Shown here: in pieces, positions 17,962-26,326 of the stretch
Position numbering within the stretch: position 1 is the stretch's first letter
Layout of the letters: every line of letters starts with the position of its first letter
Source: Alphaproteobacteria bacterium
GTDB lineage: Bacteria > Pseudomonadota > Alphaproteobacteria > Rs-D84
Direction: 5' to 3'
NCBI GenBank assembly: GCA_017528045.1
Contig: JAFXPG010000005.1
Location: 1 to 64,000, forward strand
DNA length: 64,000 nucleotides
Position numbers and translations under genes: made by a program
The notes under the pieces: model-generated
The model's database searches: none
The model's input: only the letters and a program-made list of their open reading frames with translations
What the model was told of the DNA's origin: nothing

Positions 17962-19254
17962 ATGAAAAATAAAGATTTTAAAACTTTTTTTATGTGTATA
18001 TCTGCTTTGATGGGCAGTGCATTGATCTCTTGTGGGCGCGTTAGTACTTTGACGTCTACTGAAAAAGATGATCACACAAAGTTGCCAAAACAAGAACAAA
18101 AATATGATTTAGAACAAAATCAAAGAATCTGCCAAAAGTATGAAAAAATGTATGCAGATTCTATTCGTTTTGCAAATGGTTATGACAGTATTTGTAACAA
18201 AAGTAATATGTTATGGGAAAAAACGGCAGAGCTTGAATCTCGTGCAGATTCTTTGGCTATGGAAAATTCTTTAGGGGCTGTAATGCAAAGAGAAGTTGAA
18301 GGTGCTGCTAATAAAATTCTTAAAGTTTTTTTAAATAATGTTTCTGATATTTTAAAAACATATCAAATATCTTTAAAGGATTATATAACAGAAGACAATG
18401 ATTTTTTATGGCGTTTTAATACTAATACACAAGAAGATAATTATGATGCTATGGATTATGTTTTAAAACAACCATTAATTTATTTTGGTGTTAATACGTG
18501 TGGTTTTTCTGATATATCTGGTAAGGAATTTGACGAATTTATGGTTGTTATCAATCAAATTATTAATGAATCAAATTATGCTAAAACACATAAAAAAGAA
18601 ATTATTAATAAAATCAATGTGTTGATTAAAAAAACAACCCAAAAATTGATTGCAAGCAGAAAATCAATAGAACGTAAATATTCTGATTATTATGTAGTAA
18701 TTGACGGACAAGATGCTGCTTTTATATCTTATGGAGCAGATGATTGGAATTATGGTTATACAGATACAGAATATCCAGAAAGACAGGCTGTAATAAAAGT
18801 TACAACTTTAAGTGTATATGGAAAGAATTTGCCTGTAGAATTTTTTGGTGATAAAAAAGCAAAATATGAATTAGTTCGTTTAGAAAATAACAGATGGCAA
18901 GTGAAAAAGACTTCACGTAGAGGCATAATTGAAAATACCGATGTATTTACAGATAAAGGCGAAACATCTATTCAAGAATATTATGCAGGATTCAATACTC
19001 GCAATTATTCTGAATTTCGTTTTGACCCGGGACATGATTGTGGTGTGCATATTGAAGTAGAAGATGGTGTGGTTGTAAAAAAAGCAAAACATCAATGGTG
19101 GCCATCAAGAAATATTATAAATCAAATTGATTCATTAGAAGATGAATCTAGAAAATATGCAAGTCAAGCAGCAAAATTAGAAGAGCAAAAGAAAATAATA
19201 AATCAATATGCTGATTCTGTTGCACGTGTAATGGTTAATCAACGTTGTAAATAA
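17962..19254 (+). CDS. Lipoprotein of unknown function with coiled-coil ends
   Basis: A 430-residue lipoprotein: MKNKDFKTFFMCISALMGSA leads to the lipobox LISC (Cys24). Helical, Gln/Glu/Lys-rich parts flank the mature protein (about 50-110 and 395-428), with a mixed middle that contains YSDYYVVIDGQDAAFISYG and WQVKKTSRRG. No family recognised. I chose ATG 17962, which gives a clean signal peptide and has GAGGGTGGG about 9 nt upstream. An ATG at 17920 lies within the likely promoter (TTGACA at 17891-17896). It is a single gene closed by a bidirectional terminator. Confidence 0.7.
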   Translation: MKNKDFKTFFMCISALMGSALISCGRVSTLTSTEKDDHTKLPKQEQKYDLEQNQRICQKYEKMYADSIRFANGYDSICNKSNMLWEKTAELESRADSLAMENSLGAVMQREVEGAANKILKVFLNNVSDILKTYQISLKDYITEDNDFLWRFNTNTQEDNYDAMDYVLKQPLIYFGVNTCGFSDISGKEFDEFMVVINQIINESNYAKTHKKEIINKINVLIKKTTQKLIASRKSIERKYSDYYVVIDGQDAAFISYGADDWNYGYTDTEYPERQAVIKVTTLSVYGKNLPVEFFGDKKAKYELVRLENNRWQVKKTSRRGIIENTDVFTDKGETSIQEYYAGFNTRNYSEFRFDPGHDCGVHIEVEDGVVVKKAKHQWWPSRNIINQIDSLEDESRKYASQAAKLEEQKKIINQYADSVARVMVNQRCK

Positions 19255-19267
19255 TTATTTAAACAAA

Positions 19268-19290
19268 AACCGCCATTAATGGCGGTTTTT
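19268..19290. terminator. Bidirectional terminator between convergent genes
   Basis: The 16-nt perfect palindrome CCGCCATTAATGGCGG (19270-19285) is flanked by AAAA and TTTTT, so it can end both the lipoprotein gene and the convergent SemiSWEET-like gene. The same 16 nt recur at 34372-34387. Confidence 0.9.
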
Positions 19291-19295
19291 ATAAT

Positions 19296-19568
19296 TTATT
19301 TATGTTTGAAACGTGATTTTATAATCATAAATAATATTATTGAACTGAACAATAATGTTATTGTATCAGATATAATCATTTGTAATGATTGTAAATAAAT
19401 CCCGTACAATATCCAAAACACTAATCCTGAACAATATATAATATACATTGTTAAAGAAAGTCCAGATACATTTTTTGTGATAATAGATTTTATTGCTTGT
19501 GGTAAAAATGCCAAAGTTGTACAAGTACAACAAATAATACCTATTATTTCACCTATCATACTGTTCAT
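19296..19568 (-). CDS. SemiSWEET/PQ-loop membrane protein
   Basis: A 90-residue, three-helix protein of the MtN3/SemiSWEET family, which dimerises to carry small sugars. The PQ-loop reads LAFLPQAIKSI, followed by the conserved NVSGLSLTMYIIYCSGLVFW block and a final helix. Length is exactly that of bacterial SemiSWEETs. Transported substrate is unknown. It lies 11 nt after the F420-ligase-like gene on the same strand, so the two are probably one transcript. Confidence 0.85.
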   Translation of the reverse strand: MNSMIGEIIGIICCTCTTLAFLPQAIKSIITKNVSGLSLTMYIIYCSGLVFWILYGIYLQSLQMIISDTITLLFSSIILFMIIKSRFKHK

Positions 19569-19579
19569 ATTATAAACCT

Positions 19580-20659
19580 TTATTCTGTTGCAAAATTATC
19601 AAAATAACCTTGAATGTAAACAATTGGAGTACCTTTGTCTCCACTTCCACTGACTAAATCGCAAAGGCTGCCCAATAAATCTGTTATACGACGGGGTGTT
19701 GTCCCTTGTGTAACCATCTGACCTTTCAAAGCAGAATCTTTTTCTTTAATATCATTTTTTATAGCTTCTTGTAATTCAGTACCAGATAAATTATTAAATT
19801 TATTATCTGCCAAGTATTTTAATTTTAATTCATTTGGTGTTCCTTTTAATCCATCTGTAAAAGCAGGGCTGACCACAGGATCTGCGAATTCCCAAATTCC
19901 ACCAACAGGATCTTTGAAGCAACCATCGCCATAAACCATGACTTCAACGTGTTTACCTGTTTTTTTGAAAATATTTTCTTGAATAGTATTTATTATTGGC
20001 ATGCAGTATTCGCGTGTTGGAAATAATTTTACTTTTTCTTCGGTTGCTTTATTAGAACCTAATAAACCGTATTCGCTTTTATTATGTAAAATATCTGTTA
20101 AATCAATGACATTATCAGATATTTGCTGTAATTTTGGTTTTGTTTCATCTTTAGTATGAATATCGGCAGCAATAAAAGCATCAATATTTTTATCTTTTAA
20201 AATGTTTGTATCATTGCTGATATATATTTCGGCAATTTTTCCTTCTTCTTCTATAATACTTTTATAATATTCATCATAATTCATGCCAGTAAAAGGGTGG
20301 TTTTTACAAACATTACCGACTTCGTCTGTTGGTTCTGATAATAATACGGTTATTTTATCTGCACTGCGTGCTATACCACGTAATAAAATTGCGAATCTAT
20401 TACGACTGAATATAGGAAAAACAACAGCTATAGATTTAGCGTTTTTAGTTAATTCTTGTATACTGGTTGCAATTTCATCTACGGTTGCATAATTGCCTTG
20501 TGTACGACCCATGACAGCTTCTGTAATCGCAACAATGTCACGATCTTTGATTTGAATGCCAGAATTTAATACTAAATCAGTGACAATATTTGCTACATCA
20601 TCACCAGTTTTGAAAATAGGTGCACGCAATCCGAATGCTGCTGTTCCGATGGTTCTCAT
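19580..20659 (-). CDS. F420-0 glutamyl ligase-fold protein (CofE-like)
   Basis: A 359-residue protein of the F420 ligase superfamily (CofE fold). Typical blocks are IGTAAFGLRAPIFKTGDDV, DIVAITEAVMGRTQGNYAT and KHVEVMVYGDGCFKDPVGG, with a Gly/Ser-rich end (LCDLVSGSGDKGTP). True CofE adds glutamates to coenzyme F420, but nothing else of F420 synthesis is visible, and the protein is longer than archaeal CofE (about 250). Bacterial relatives of this type occur without F420 and their substrate is unknown to me. CCTTTCCC-complement GGGAAAG lies before the ATG. Confidence 0.7.
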   Translation of the reverse strand: MRTIGTAAFGLRAPIFKTGDDVANIVTDLVLNSGIQIKDRDIVAITEAVMGRTQGNYATVDEIATSIQELTKNAKSIAVVFPIFSRNRFAILLRGIARSADKITVLLSEPTDEVGNVCKNHPFTGMNYDEYYKSIIEEEGKIAEIYISNDTNILKDKNIDAFIAADIHTKDETKPKLQQISDNVIDLTDILHNKSEYGLLGSNKATEEKVKLFPTREYCMPIINTIQENIFKKTGKHVEVMVYGDGCFKDPVGGIWEFADPVVSPAFTDGLKGTPNELKLKYLADNKFNNLSGTELQEAIKNDIKEKDSALKGQMVTQGTTPRRITDLLGSLCDLVSGSGDKGTPIVYIQGYFDNFATE

Positions 20660-20738
20660 TTCTTTCCCTTTTGTTTTAATGGTTTTTGATATAGGAATTT
20701 AATAAAATTTGCACAAAATTTTCAAGATATTTATTGTG

Positions 20739-20768
20739 TTGAAATTATATTTTATATTTGTCTATAAT
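20739..20768 (+). promoter_or_regulatory. Promoter for the GMP reductase gene
   Basis: TTGAAA (20739-20744), 18-nt spacer, TATAAT (20763-20768). A GGAAAGGAG ribosome binding site follows. Confidence 0.7.
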
Positions 20769-20788
20769 TCTTCCGGAAAGGAGCAAAC

Positions 20789-21898
20789 ATGACCCAATTA
20801 TTATCAGAAACTTATTTAGATTATTCAGATATTTTAATTAAACCAAAAATGGGAATAAATCTGAATTCCAGAAAAGAAGTTGTTTTAGAAAGAGTTTTTA
20901 AGTTTAAACATGGTCAAACAAGAACAGGTTTGGGTGTTTTTAATGCTAATATGTCAACAGTTGGTAATTTTGCAGTTGCTAAAAAATTATTAGCCAAAGG
21001 TATGTTTGCTACAATTCATAAACATTATTCTGTAAATGAAATTGGTAATTTTTTAAATCAATGTAAATCAGAAAATGTTTCTGTAGAAAATTTGTTTATA
21101 ACGATTGGTTTAAGAAATTTTGAAGAACAAATACAAAAATTAAAAGATTTAGAATCTAAATATAATTGGAATAGTTCTCAAAATATTTGTATAGATGCAC
21201 CGAATTTTTATATACCTAAGGCTTTAGATGTATTAGTAAAAGTTCGTCATGAATTTCCAGATTCTGTTATTATGGTTGGAAATATTGCCAGTGGAGATAT
21301 TTGTTTAAAATTGCTAGATTATGCAGATATTATAAAATGTGGCATAGGCAGCGGTTCTGCATGTTTAACCAGAAAACAAACCGGATGTGGAACACCAATG
21401 GTAACTTTGATATTAGAATGTGCAGATATAGCTCATTCTGTAAACGGTCATATTTGTGCAGATGGGGGTATTGTTGATATTGGGGATATTTGTAAGGCTT
21501 TCTGTTTAAACGCAGATTTTGTTATGGCTGGTGGGATGTTTGCTGGAACAGATGAAGCAGATGGCGAAATTGTAGAAAAACAATATCAAACAAATGAATT
21601 AATTGATGGAAGAGCCGTTGTTCAAATAAAACGTTTTAAACAATATTATGGTATGTCTTCTGAATATGCTAATAACAAGTTTGCTGGGGGTATGTGTAAT
21701 TATAAGACTTCAGAAGGTCGTGAATTGCAAATACCTTATACCGGTTCTTTGGATAAAGTATTGCAAGATATAAATGGTGGAATTGCTTCTTGTTGTACAT
21801 ATATTGGTGCATCTTCTGTAAAACATATGGCCAAATGTGCTACTTTAATTCAAGTACACAATCAATTAAACAAGGTTTTTGAAAAATATTCTGTGTAA
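20789..21898 (+). CDS. guaC: GMP reductase (IMPDH/GMPR family)
   Basis: NADPH-dependent GMP reductase converts GMP to IMP. The 369-residue beta-barrel protein has the active-site loop KCGIGSGSACLTRKQTGCGTP, with the catalytic Cys in ACLTRK, plus ICADGGIVDIGDICKAF and FVMAGGMFAGTDE, and the mobile flap KRFKQYYGMSSEYANNKF. No CBS domains are present, which separates it from IMP dehydrogenase. Family members usually have GPGS before the catalytic Cys; here GSGS. Confidence 0.88.
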   Translation: MTQLLSETYLDYSDILIKPKMGINLNSRKEVVLERVFKFKHGQTRTGLGVFNANMSTVGNFAVAKKLLAKGMFATIHKHYSVNEIGNFLNQCKSENVSVENLFITIGLRNFEEQIQKLKDLESKYNWNSSQNICIDAPNFYIPKALDVLVKVRHEFPDSVIMVGNIASGDICLKLLDYADIIKCGIGSGSACLTRKQTGCGTPMVTLILECADIAHSVNGHICADGGIVDIGDICKAFCLNADFVMAGGMFAGTDEADGEIVEKQYQTNELIDGRAVVQIKRFKQYYGMSSEYANNKFAGGMCNYKTSEGRELQIPYTGSLDKVLQDINGGIASCCTYIGASSVKHMAKCATLIQVHNQLNKVFEKYSV

Positions 21899-21926
21899 TA
21901 TATAAATAATAAAGGTTTTATTTAAT

Positions 21927-22745
21927 ATGCGTAAAGTATCAAGTTTTGATCAGGCATCTCAAAGAACTCGGTCTGGTTTTATTAACGTTTCCAAAAGCGA
22001 AATTATGATGGCTATACAAAAATGGGAACAAAACCATGTTGATAAATCAAATATAGATTTATTGGATAGAGAATCTTGTTCTTTGCGCAGATTATTAAGT
22101 TCTTACATATCAGAAGATATGATAAATTCCGTAGCACAAAGATATAATGTTTTATACATAAATGCTGTAAAAGAATATATGAACAAAAATGGTCTGAAAT
22201 CTGTTGAAGATCTGTTAGCTTTTTTTGGCGACAAGTCATATGGAGCAGAATTTTTTCCAGATTTTATTTCTTTTATATCAAATTATATTATGGGTGCCGT
22301 TTCTATAGCACAAAGACCAAAAATACAATTTGTTAAATCTGGTGAAAAATTTATAAAATATGTAAAAAACCCATATAACGAAGATTTAAGTTATTTAGAT
22401 GATGATAAAATGATAGCTTTTTATGATCGTGATGAAAATACAATATTTTTCAAGGAAGATAAATTAACAAATTTTGATAATTTTATGACCCAGTTATCAC
22501 ATGAAATATCACATGCAATAGATAATTTGGACATTTCAAAAGGTGTTTTTCAAGATACTGTTGTTTATAATTGTTGCAGAAAGTTGTATGTTACAAATTC
22601 TTCTGAAAATAAATTTAATGCCGAAGAAAAATCTGCAACCAGAATAGGTATTGTTATAGGTAAAAATTTTACTAAACGTTTATCTGAATCTTTACACCAA
22701 GAAAATATAAATAAATATATTGTGTCAAATCAGCCGGTTCGATAA
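21927..22745 (+). CDS. Putative zinc metallopeptidase (HEISH motif)
   Basis: A 272-residue protein with a gluzincin-type motif SHEISHAID (His192, Glu193, His196). A later Glu in NAEEKSATRIG (about residue 228) may be the third ligand. There is no signal peptide, so it probably acts in the cytoplasm unless exported by another route. AAAGG lies before the ATG, 28 nt after guaC, so it may be in the same transcript. No MEROPS family can be assigned by eye. Confidence 0.6.
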   Translation: MRKVSSFDQASQRTRSGFINVSKSEIMMAIQKWEQNHVDKSNIDLLDRESCSLRRLLSSYISEDMINSVAQRYNVLYINAVKEYMNKNGLKSVEDLLAFFGDKSYGAEFFPDFISFISNYIMGAVSIAQRPKIQFVKSGEKFIKYVKNPYNEDLSYLDDDKMIAFYDRDENTIFFKEDKLTNFDNFMTQLSHEISHAIDNLDISKGVFQDTVVYNCCRKLYVTNSSENKFNAEEKSATRIGIVIGKNFTKRLSESLHQENINKYIVSNQPVR

Positions 22746-22761
22746 TTTTATTATTTTCTAG

Positions 22762-22790
22762 TTGAAAAATAACAAGAATCATGTTATAAA
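22762..22790 (+). promoter_or_regulatory. Promoter of the lysS leader
   Basis: TTGAAA (22762-22767), 17-nt spacer, TATAAA (22785-22790). Predicted start near 22797 gives a leader of about 127 nt before lysS. Confidence 0.7.
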
Positions 22791-22815
22791 TTTATGCATT
22801 GAAGTGGTTAAAACA

Positions 22816-22848
22816 ATGAAATTAAATATAAAACGTTTTTTTAATTAA
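22816..22848 (+). CDS. Possible lysS leader peptide (10 aa)
   Basis: ATG at 22816 opens a 10-codon reading frame with Lys codons at positions 2 and 6 (MKLNIKRFFN) whose stop codon abuts the first strand of the downstream alternative stem. The ribosome binding site is weak (GAAGTGG about 9 nt upstream). Proposed only because of its position in a leader with terminator and competing stem; it may be chance. Confidence 0.35.
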   Translation: MKLNIKRFFN

Positions 22849-22902
22849 AAGTGCGACCATCCAAAAGTTTGTGACGGGCGCACTTTGATGCACCCGTTTT
22901 TT
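22848..22902 (+). promoter_or_regulatory. Candidate transcription attenuator before lysS
   Basis: Two exclusive structures share bases. Stem A: AAAGTGCG (22848-22855) with CGCACTTT (22879-22886), eight perfect pairs. Terminator: ACGGGCGCA (22874-22882) with TGCACCCGT (22889-22897), one internal mismatch, followed by six T. If stem A forms the terminator cannot. The ATG of lysS lies 22 nt after the T run. Confidence 0.6.
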
Positions 22903-22923
22903 AATGTAAAAAAGGAAAAAATT

Positions 22924-24390
22924 ATGTCAGAAAATACAAATATATCTACAAATGAATTAGAAGCACGTATGCAAAAGGTTGAAAATATTAAACAACGTGA
23001 CGGTGTCGTTTGGAAAGATAAATTTGATCGTTCTCATAAAATCAGCGAAGCTCGTGAATTGGCAGACGATACACCTGTGAAATTAGCTGGTCGTGTAACC
23101 GCTTTGCGTTGGTTGGGTAAATTGATGTTTGGTCGTATTTATGACATAGAAGGCGAAATTCAATTTTCAATGTCTCGCGAAGAATTGGGTGAAGAAAATT
23201 ATAAGTTTATGAAAGCTAATGTTGATTTAGGTGATTTTATAGGTATCTATGGAACTTTGTACCATACTACTGCTGGTGAATTAACAGTTCGTGTTTCAAA
23301 ATATGAAATTTTGGCCAAAGCATTGCGTCCTTTGCCAGAAAAATATCATGGTTTAACCGATACAGAAACACGTTATCGCCAAAGATATTTGGATATAATT
23401 TCTAATCCAGAAGCACGTAATGCTTTATTAGGTCGTTTTAAAATGACACAATATTGGCGTGATTTTATGAATGAAAATGGATTTTTAGAAATAGAAACCC
23501 CAGTAATGCAGAATATTGCTTCTGGTGCAGCTGCAAAACCATTTACAACTCATCACAATGCTTTAGATGCTGATTTTCAGTTGCGTATTTCGCCTGAATT
23601 ATTTTTAAAACAAGCAATCGGTGCTGGATTTGATCGTGTTTACGAAGTTGCAAAGGATTTCCGTAACGAAGGTATGGATGCAATGCATTTACAAGAATTT
23701 ACTATGGTTGAATGGTATGCGGCATATTGGGATTACAAAAAGAATATGCAATTTACATGGGATTTGATTCAAAATTTAATTAAAAAATGTCGTGGAACCT
23801 TGCAAATAGAATACCAAGGCACACCATTAGATTTTTCTTCTTATGAAACCATGGATTATACCGCGAAAATGAATGAATTGTTTGGGTGCAATATATTGGA
23901 TTTTGATGATGTTGATAAATTACGTCAACAAATCGTAGATAATGGTATGTTCCCTGCAGGTGAATTAGATGATTTGAAATCAATACCAACGTTGGTGGAT
24001 TATGTTTATAAACGTAAAATTCGTGGTGATATAATTAAGCCAACTTTCTTGTATAATTATCCAACTTATATGGTTCCTTTGGCACGTCACAGTGATGCAG
24101 ACGATAGATGTTTGGATATGTTCCAATTGTTGGTTTGTGGTGCTGAAATTTGCAAAGGTTATTCTGAATTAGTAAATCCAATTCAACAATTGGCGGCCTT
24201 TGAAGAACAAGCAAAAAATATAGCTGGTGGAGATGAAGAAGCCTTTAATCCGGATAATGATTTTGTTCGTTCAATGGAACATGGTTTTCCACCAATTTCA
24301 GGTGTGGGTATGGGGGTTGACAGATTAGCTTCTATTATCTTTGATCAACCAACATTGCGTGATGTAATATTGTTCCCAATAATGAAATAA
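22924..24390 (+). CDS. lysS: Lysine-tRNA ligase, class II
   Basis: Charges tRNA-Lys. The 488-residue protein has an OB-fold anticodon-binding domain (about 50-150, with VKLAGRVTALRWLGKLMFG) and a class II core: motif 1 with FLEIETPVMQ, the segment GGAAA-like SGAAAKPFTTHHNALD, motif 2 DRVYEVAKDFRNEGMDAMHLQ and motif 3 GVGMGVDRLASIIFDQPTLR. I chose ATG 22924, which has AAAAAAGGA upstream; an in-frame ATG at 22885 falls inside the terminator hairpin. A leader with a candidate attenuator precedes it. Confidence 0.96.
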   Translation: MSENTNISTNELEARMQKVENIKQRDGVVWKDKFDRSHKISEARELADDTPVKLAGRVTALRWLGKLMFGRIYDIEGEIQFSMSREELGEENYKFMKANVDLGDFIGIYGTLYHTTAGELTVRVSKYEILAKALRPLPEKYHGLTDTETRYRQRYLDIISNPEARNALLGRFKMTQYWRDFMNENGFLEIETPVMQNIASGAAAKPFTTHHNALDADFQLRISPELFLKQAIGAGFDRVYEVAKDFRNEGMDAMHLQEFTMVEWYAAYWDYKKNMQFTWDLIQNLIKKCRGTLQIEYQGTPLDFSSYETMDYTAKMNELFGCNILDFDDVDKLRQQIVDNGMFPAGELDDLKSIPTLVDYVYKRKIRGDIIKPTFLYNYPTYMVPLARHSDADDRCLDMFQLLVCGAEICKGYSELVNPIQQLAAFEEQAKNIAGGDEEAFNPDNDFVRSMEHGFPPISGVGMGVDRLASIIFDQPTLRDVILFPIMK

Positions 24391-24400
24391 AGGATATTTT

Positions 24401-25798
24401 ATGTCTGGTAATATAAATACCAAAGATGTTTTTTTGGAAACAAAATTACATGATGAAAAAAATCTTGAAATCATAGATGATGCTTTCCAATCTGGTCGTA
24501 TAGATGAAGCAACACATGATTATTTGACAAATCTGTATACAAATTCTATGGATTTGTTCAGAGAGGTTTTTTTGACAATTGGTAAATGTTTTGGTGCACC
24601 AAAAGCAGCTGTTCGTAAATATGATTATGAATCAGATACGGCAATAGATGAACCTATAACAATATCTTATATTCATCCGTTGGAACCATATCTGGTGAAC
24701 CATCGTTTAGATGCTGATCCTATGCGTAACCAATTTTTTGTATCAACCAAAGGACATCAAATAGATTTGGCAGTATCGTCTATAGTTACTGTTATTGTTG
24801 CTGCTCAGAAAAATATAAACCGTGCATTAGATAAAATCACAGGTAAATATTATTCTAGTTATGTAAAAGAAGTAGCAAAGGTTGCTTATGATGTAATTGT
24901 TGAAAAAACAGGACGTGTTGCATCGGCACAGGCTATATCTGACAAAATATATGAAACATTTTCTAAATCATTTATTACAGATGCTTCCAGTACTGTATTA
25001 GGAATAATAGGTTCTGTTCATCAAGAAATATCTGCACAAATGGTTCGTGAATTAGATAAAATAGAAACACCATATGAAAGATTAAAGGATGTTTGGCGTA
25101 TAAAATGTTTGTTTGACATGGTGCCTCAAGCTCGTACCTTTATTGAACGTGTTTCAAAGATGTGGCCAGAAAAAATACTAGATATCAAAGATGCTTTTTG
25201 TGACATCACAAATCCTCGTGGGTACAGAGACGCAAAATTGGTTATAAATATTGGTGATGATGAAAATGTTGTTCCAATGGAAATTATTTGCCAAGTAAGA
25301 ACATTTTTTGAATTTGAACATCAAACACATTTGGCTTATGAAAAATCTCGTAAAGGTGTCAAAGGTGCAGATAATATAGAAGCTCAGACAGAAATTTTGC
25401 ATCTGGAAGGTGTAAAAAAATATAATGCGATGATTTGTGATTGTGTTGAAGATTTATTTGATAGAATAGGGTGGAATATTTTATACAGTGCGGGAAATGA
25501 AGATATGTTGTTTGATGGGTTCCCTGTGTTAACAACAATGTATTATCCACAAAAAATCTCGGATCTTATATTAGAAAAAGTTGATAATGCAGTAGAAAAC
25601 GAAGTTTTCTTTGTTGAAAATGCACCTGCAAAATTGACGAAAGATCAAGAAATAAGAATTTTCCGTTGGATGGCAAAATTTATATTGATAGCTGCAATGC
25701 CTTATTCTTATGCTGATTGGACTGTTCAAACAGATACGATGGCTGGGAAATTCTTTAATTTTATAATGAAAGAATTACAACGTTATTATAAAAAATAA
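24401..25798 (+). CDS. Protein with divergent RelA/SpoT-like nucleotidyltransferase region
   Basis: A 465-residue protein, 10 nt after lysS with its own AAAGGA. Residues about 225-320 follow the RelA/SpoT order: a YERLKDVWRIKCLF strand (compare LxDxxGIRI), DIKDAFCDITNPRGYRDAKLV (compare NGYRSxHxV), PMEIICQVRTFFEFE (compare VEIQIRT) and HQTHLAYEKS. The His of YxSxH is replaced by Lys, so synthetase activity is uncertain. The N-terminal 200 residues contain a hydrophobic helical stretch (AVSSIVTVIVAAQ). It could be a (p)ppGpp-synthetase-like enzyme, a toxin-like relative, or an inactive fold member. Confidence 0.55.
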   Translation: MSGNINTKDVFLETKLHDEKNLEIIDDAFQSGRIDEATHDYLTNLYTNSMDLFREVFLTIGKCFGAPKAAVRKYDYESDTAIDEPITISYIHPLEPYLVNHRLDADPMRNQFFVSTKGHQIDLAVSSIVTVIVAAQKNINRALDKITGKYYSSYVKEVAKVAYDVIVEKTGRVASAQAISDKIYETFSKSFITDASSTVLGIIGSVHQEISAQMVRELDKIETPYERLKDVWRIKCLFDMVPQARTFIERVSKMWPEKILDIKDAFCDITNPRGYRDAKLVINIGDDENVVPMEIICQVRTFFEFEHQTHLAYEKSRKGVKGADNIEAQTEILHLEGVKKYNAMICDCVEDLFDRIGWNILYSAGNEDMLFDGFPVLTTMYYPQKISDLILEKVDNAVENEVFFVENAPAKLTKDQEIRIFRWMAKFILIAAMPYSYADWTVQTDTMAGKFFNFIMKELQRYYKK

Positions 25799-25807
25799 AA
25801 ATATAAC

Positions 25808-25838
25808 AAGGGATGTATAAGATTACATCCCTTTGTTA
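25808..25838 (+). terminator. Intrinsic terminator after the lysS-linked gene
   Basis: AAGGGATGTA (25808-25817), loop TAAGAT, TACATCCCTT (25824-25833), then a T-rich tail. Confidence 0.85.
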
Positions 25839-25880
25839 TTTACTTGCGTTTTATTTTTGATTTGATGTAAAATATATACA

Positions 25881-25905
25881 GGTTGTTGATGATACGGCGA
25901 CAACC
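25881..25905 (+). promoter_or_regulatory. 5' hairpin in the cold-shock mRNA leader
   Basis: GGTTGTTG (25881-25888), 9-nt loop, CGACAACC (25898-25905): eight pairs with one G-U. It lies right after a TAAAAT box (25868-25873), so it would form the very 5' end of the mRNA, about 30 nt before the coding sequence. A role in mRNA stability or temperature response is inference. Confidence 0.5.
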
Positions 25906-25933
25906 ATTAACAAAAGCATAAAAAGGATCTATT

Positions 25934-26275
25934 ATGCGTCAAGGAAAGGTAAAATGGTACAACGGTAAAAAATGCTATGGCTTTATTACCCCAGATACAC
26001 CAAACGAAAATGGAAACACAGATGATGTATTTGTTCACTCATCTGCATTGAAAGCAGCAGATATACGTTTCTTAAATGAAAACGATATTGTAGAATTTGA
26101 AGAAGAAATTCGCAATGATAAGTTATCTGTTACAACATTGAAATTGATTCAAAGAGATGAAGAATCTGCAAAAAGATTTCAAGAACGTCGTGCAGAACGT
26201 CGTCGTGCTCGTGAAAATCATAAACAACACGAAGAACATAAGGAAAAACGTGGTTTTGCGTTTTGGAAAAAATAA
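25934..26275 (+). CDS. Cold-shock domain protein with basic tail
   Basis: A 113-residue RNA/DNA chaperone. The CSD covers residues 1-68 with RNP1-like KCYGFITPD and RNP2-like DVFVHSSA, starting GKVKWYNGKKCYGF as in CspA. It has an extra ENGNTDD insertion between the two. A highly basic and charged tail follows (RFQERRAERRRARE, then HKQHEEHKEK), absent from ordinary Csp proteins of about 70 residues. AAAAGGATC precedes the ATG. Single gene with its own leader hairpin and terminator. Confidence 0.9.
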   Translation: MRQGKVKWYNGKKCYGFITPDTPNENGNTDDVFVHSSALKAADIRFLNENDIVEFEEEIRNDKLSVTTLKLIQRDEESAKRFQERRAERRRARENHKQHEEHKEKRGFAFWKK

Positions 26276-26290
26276 TTTATTACATAAAAA

Positions 26291-26323
26291 AATAACCACC
26301 AGTTTTTGGTGGTTATTTTTTTG
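26291..26323. terminator. Bidirectional terminator between csp-like gene and rfbC
   Basis: AATAACCACCA (26291-26301), loop of 5, TGGTGGTTATT (26307-26317), then seven or more T on the plus strand and an A run on the left that serves the minus strand. Confidence 0.9.
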
Positions 26324-26326
26324 TTT

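Noticed and set aside
22797..22923. T-box riboswitch before lysS
   Set aside because: No T-box consensus (AGGGUGGNACCGCG) or specifier-loop stem is visible, and the leader of about 127 nt is too short.
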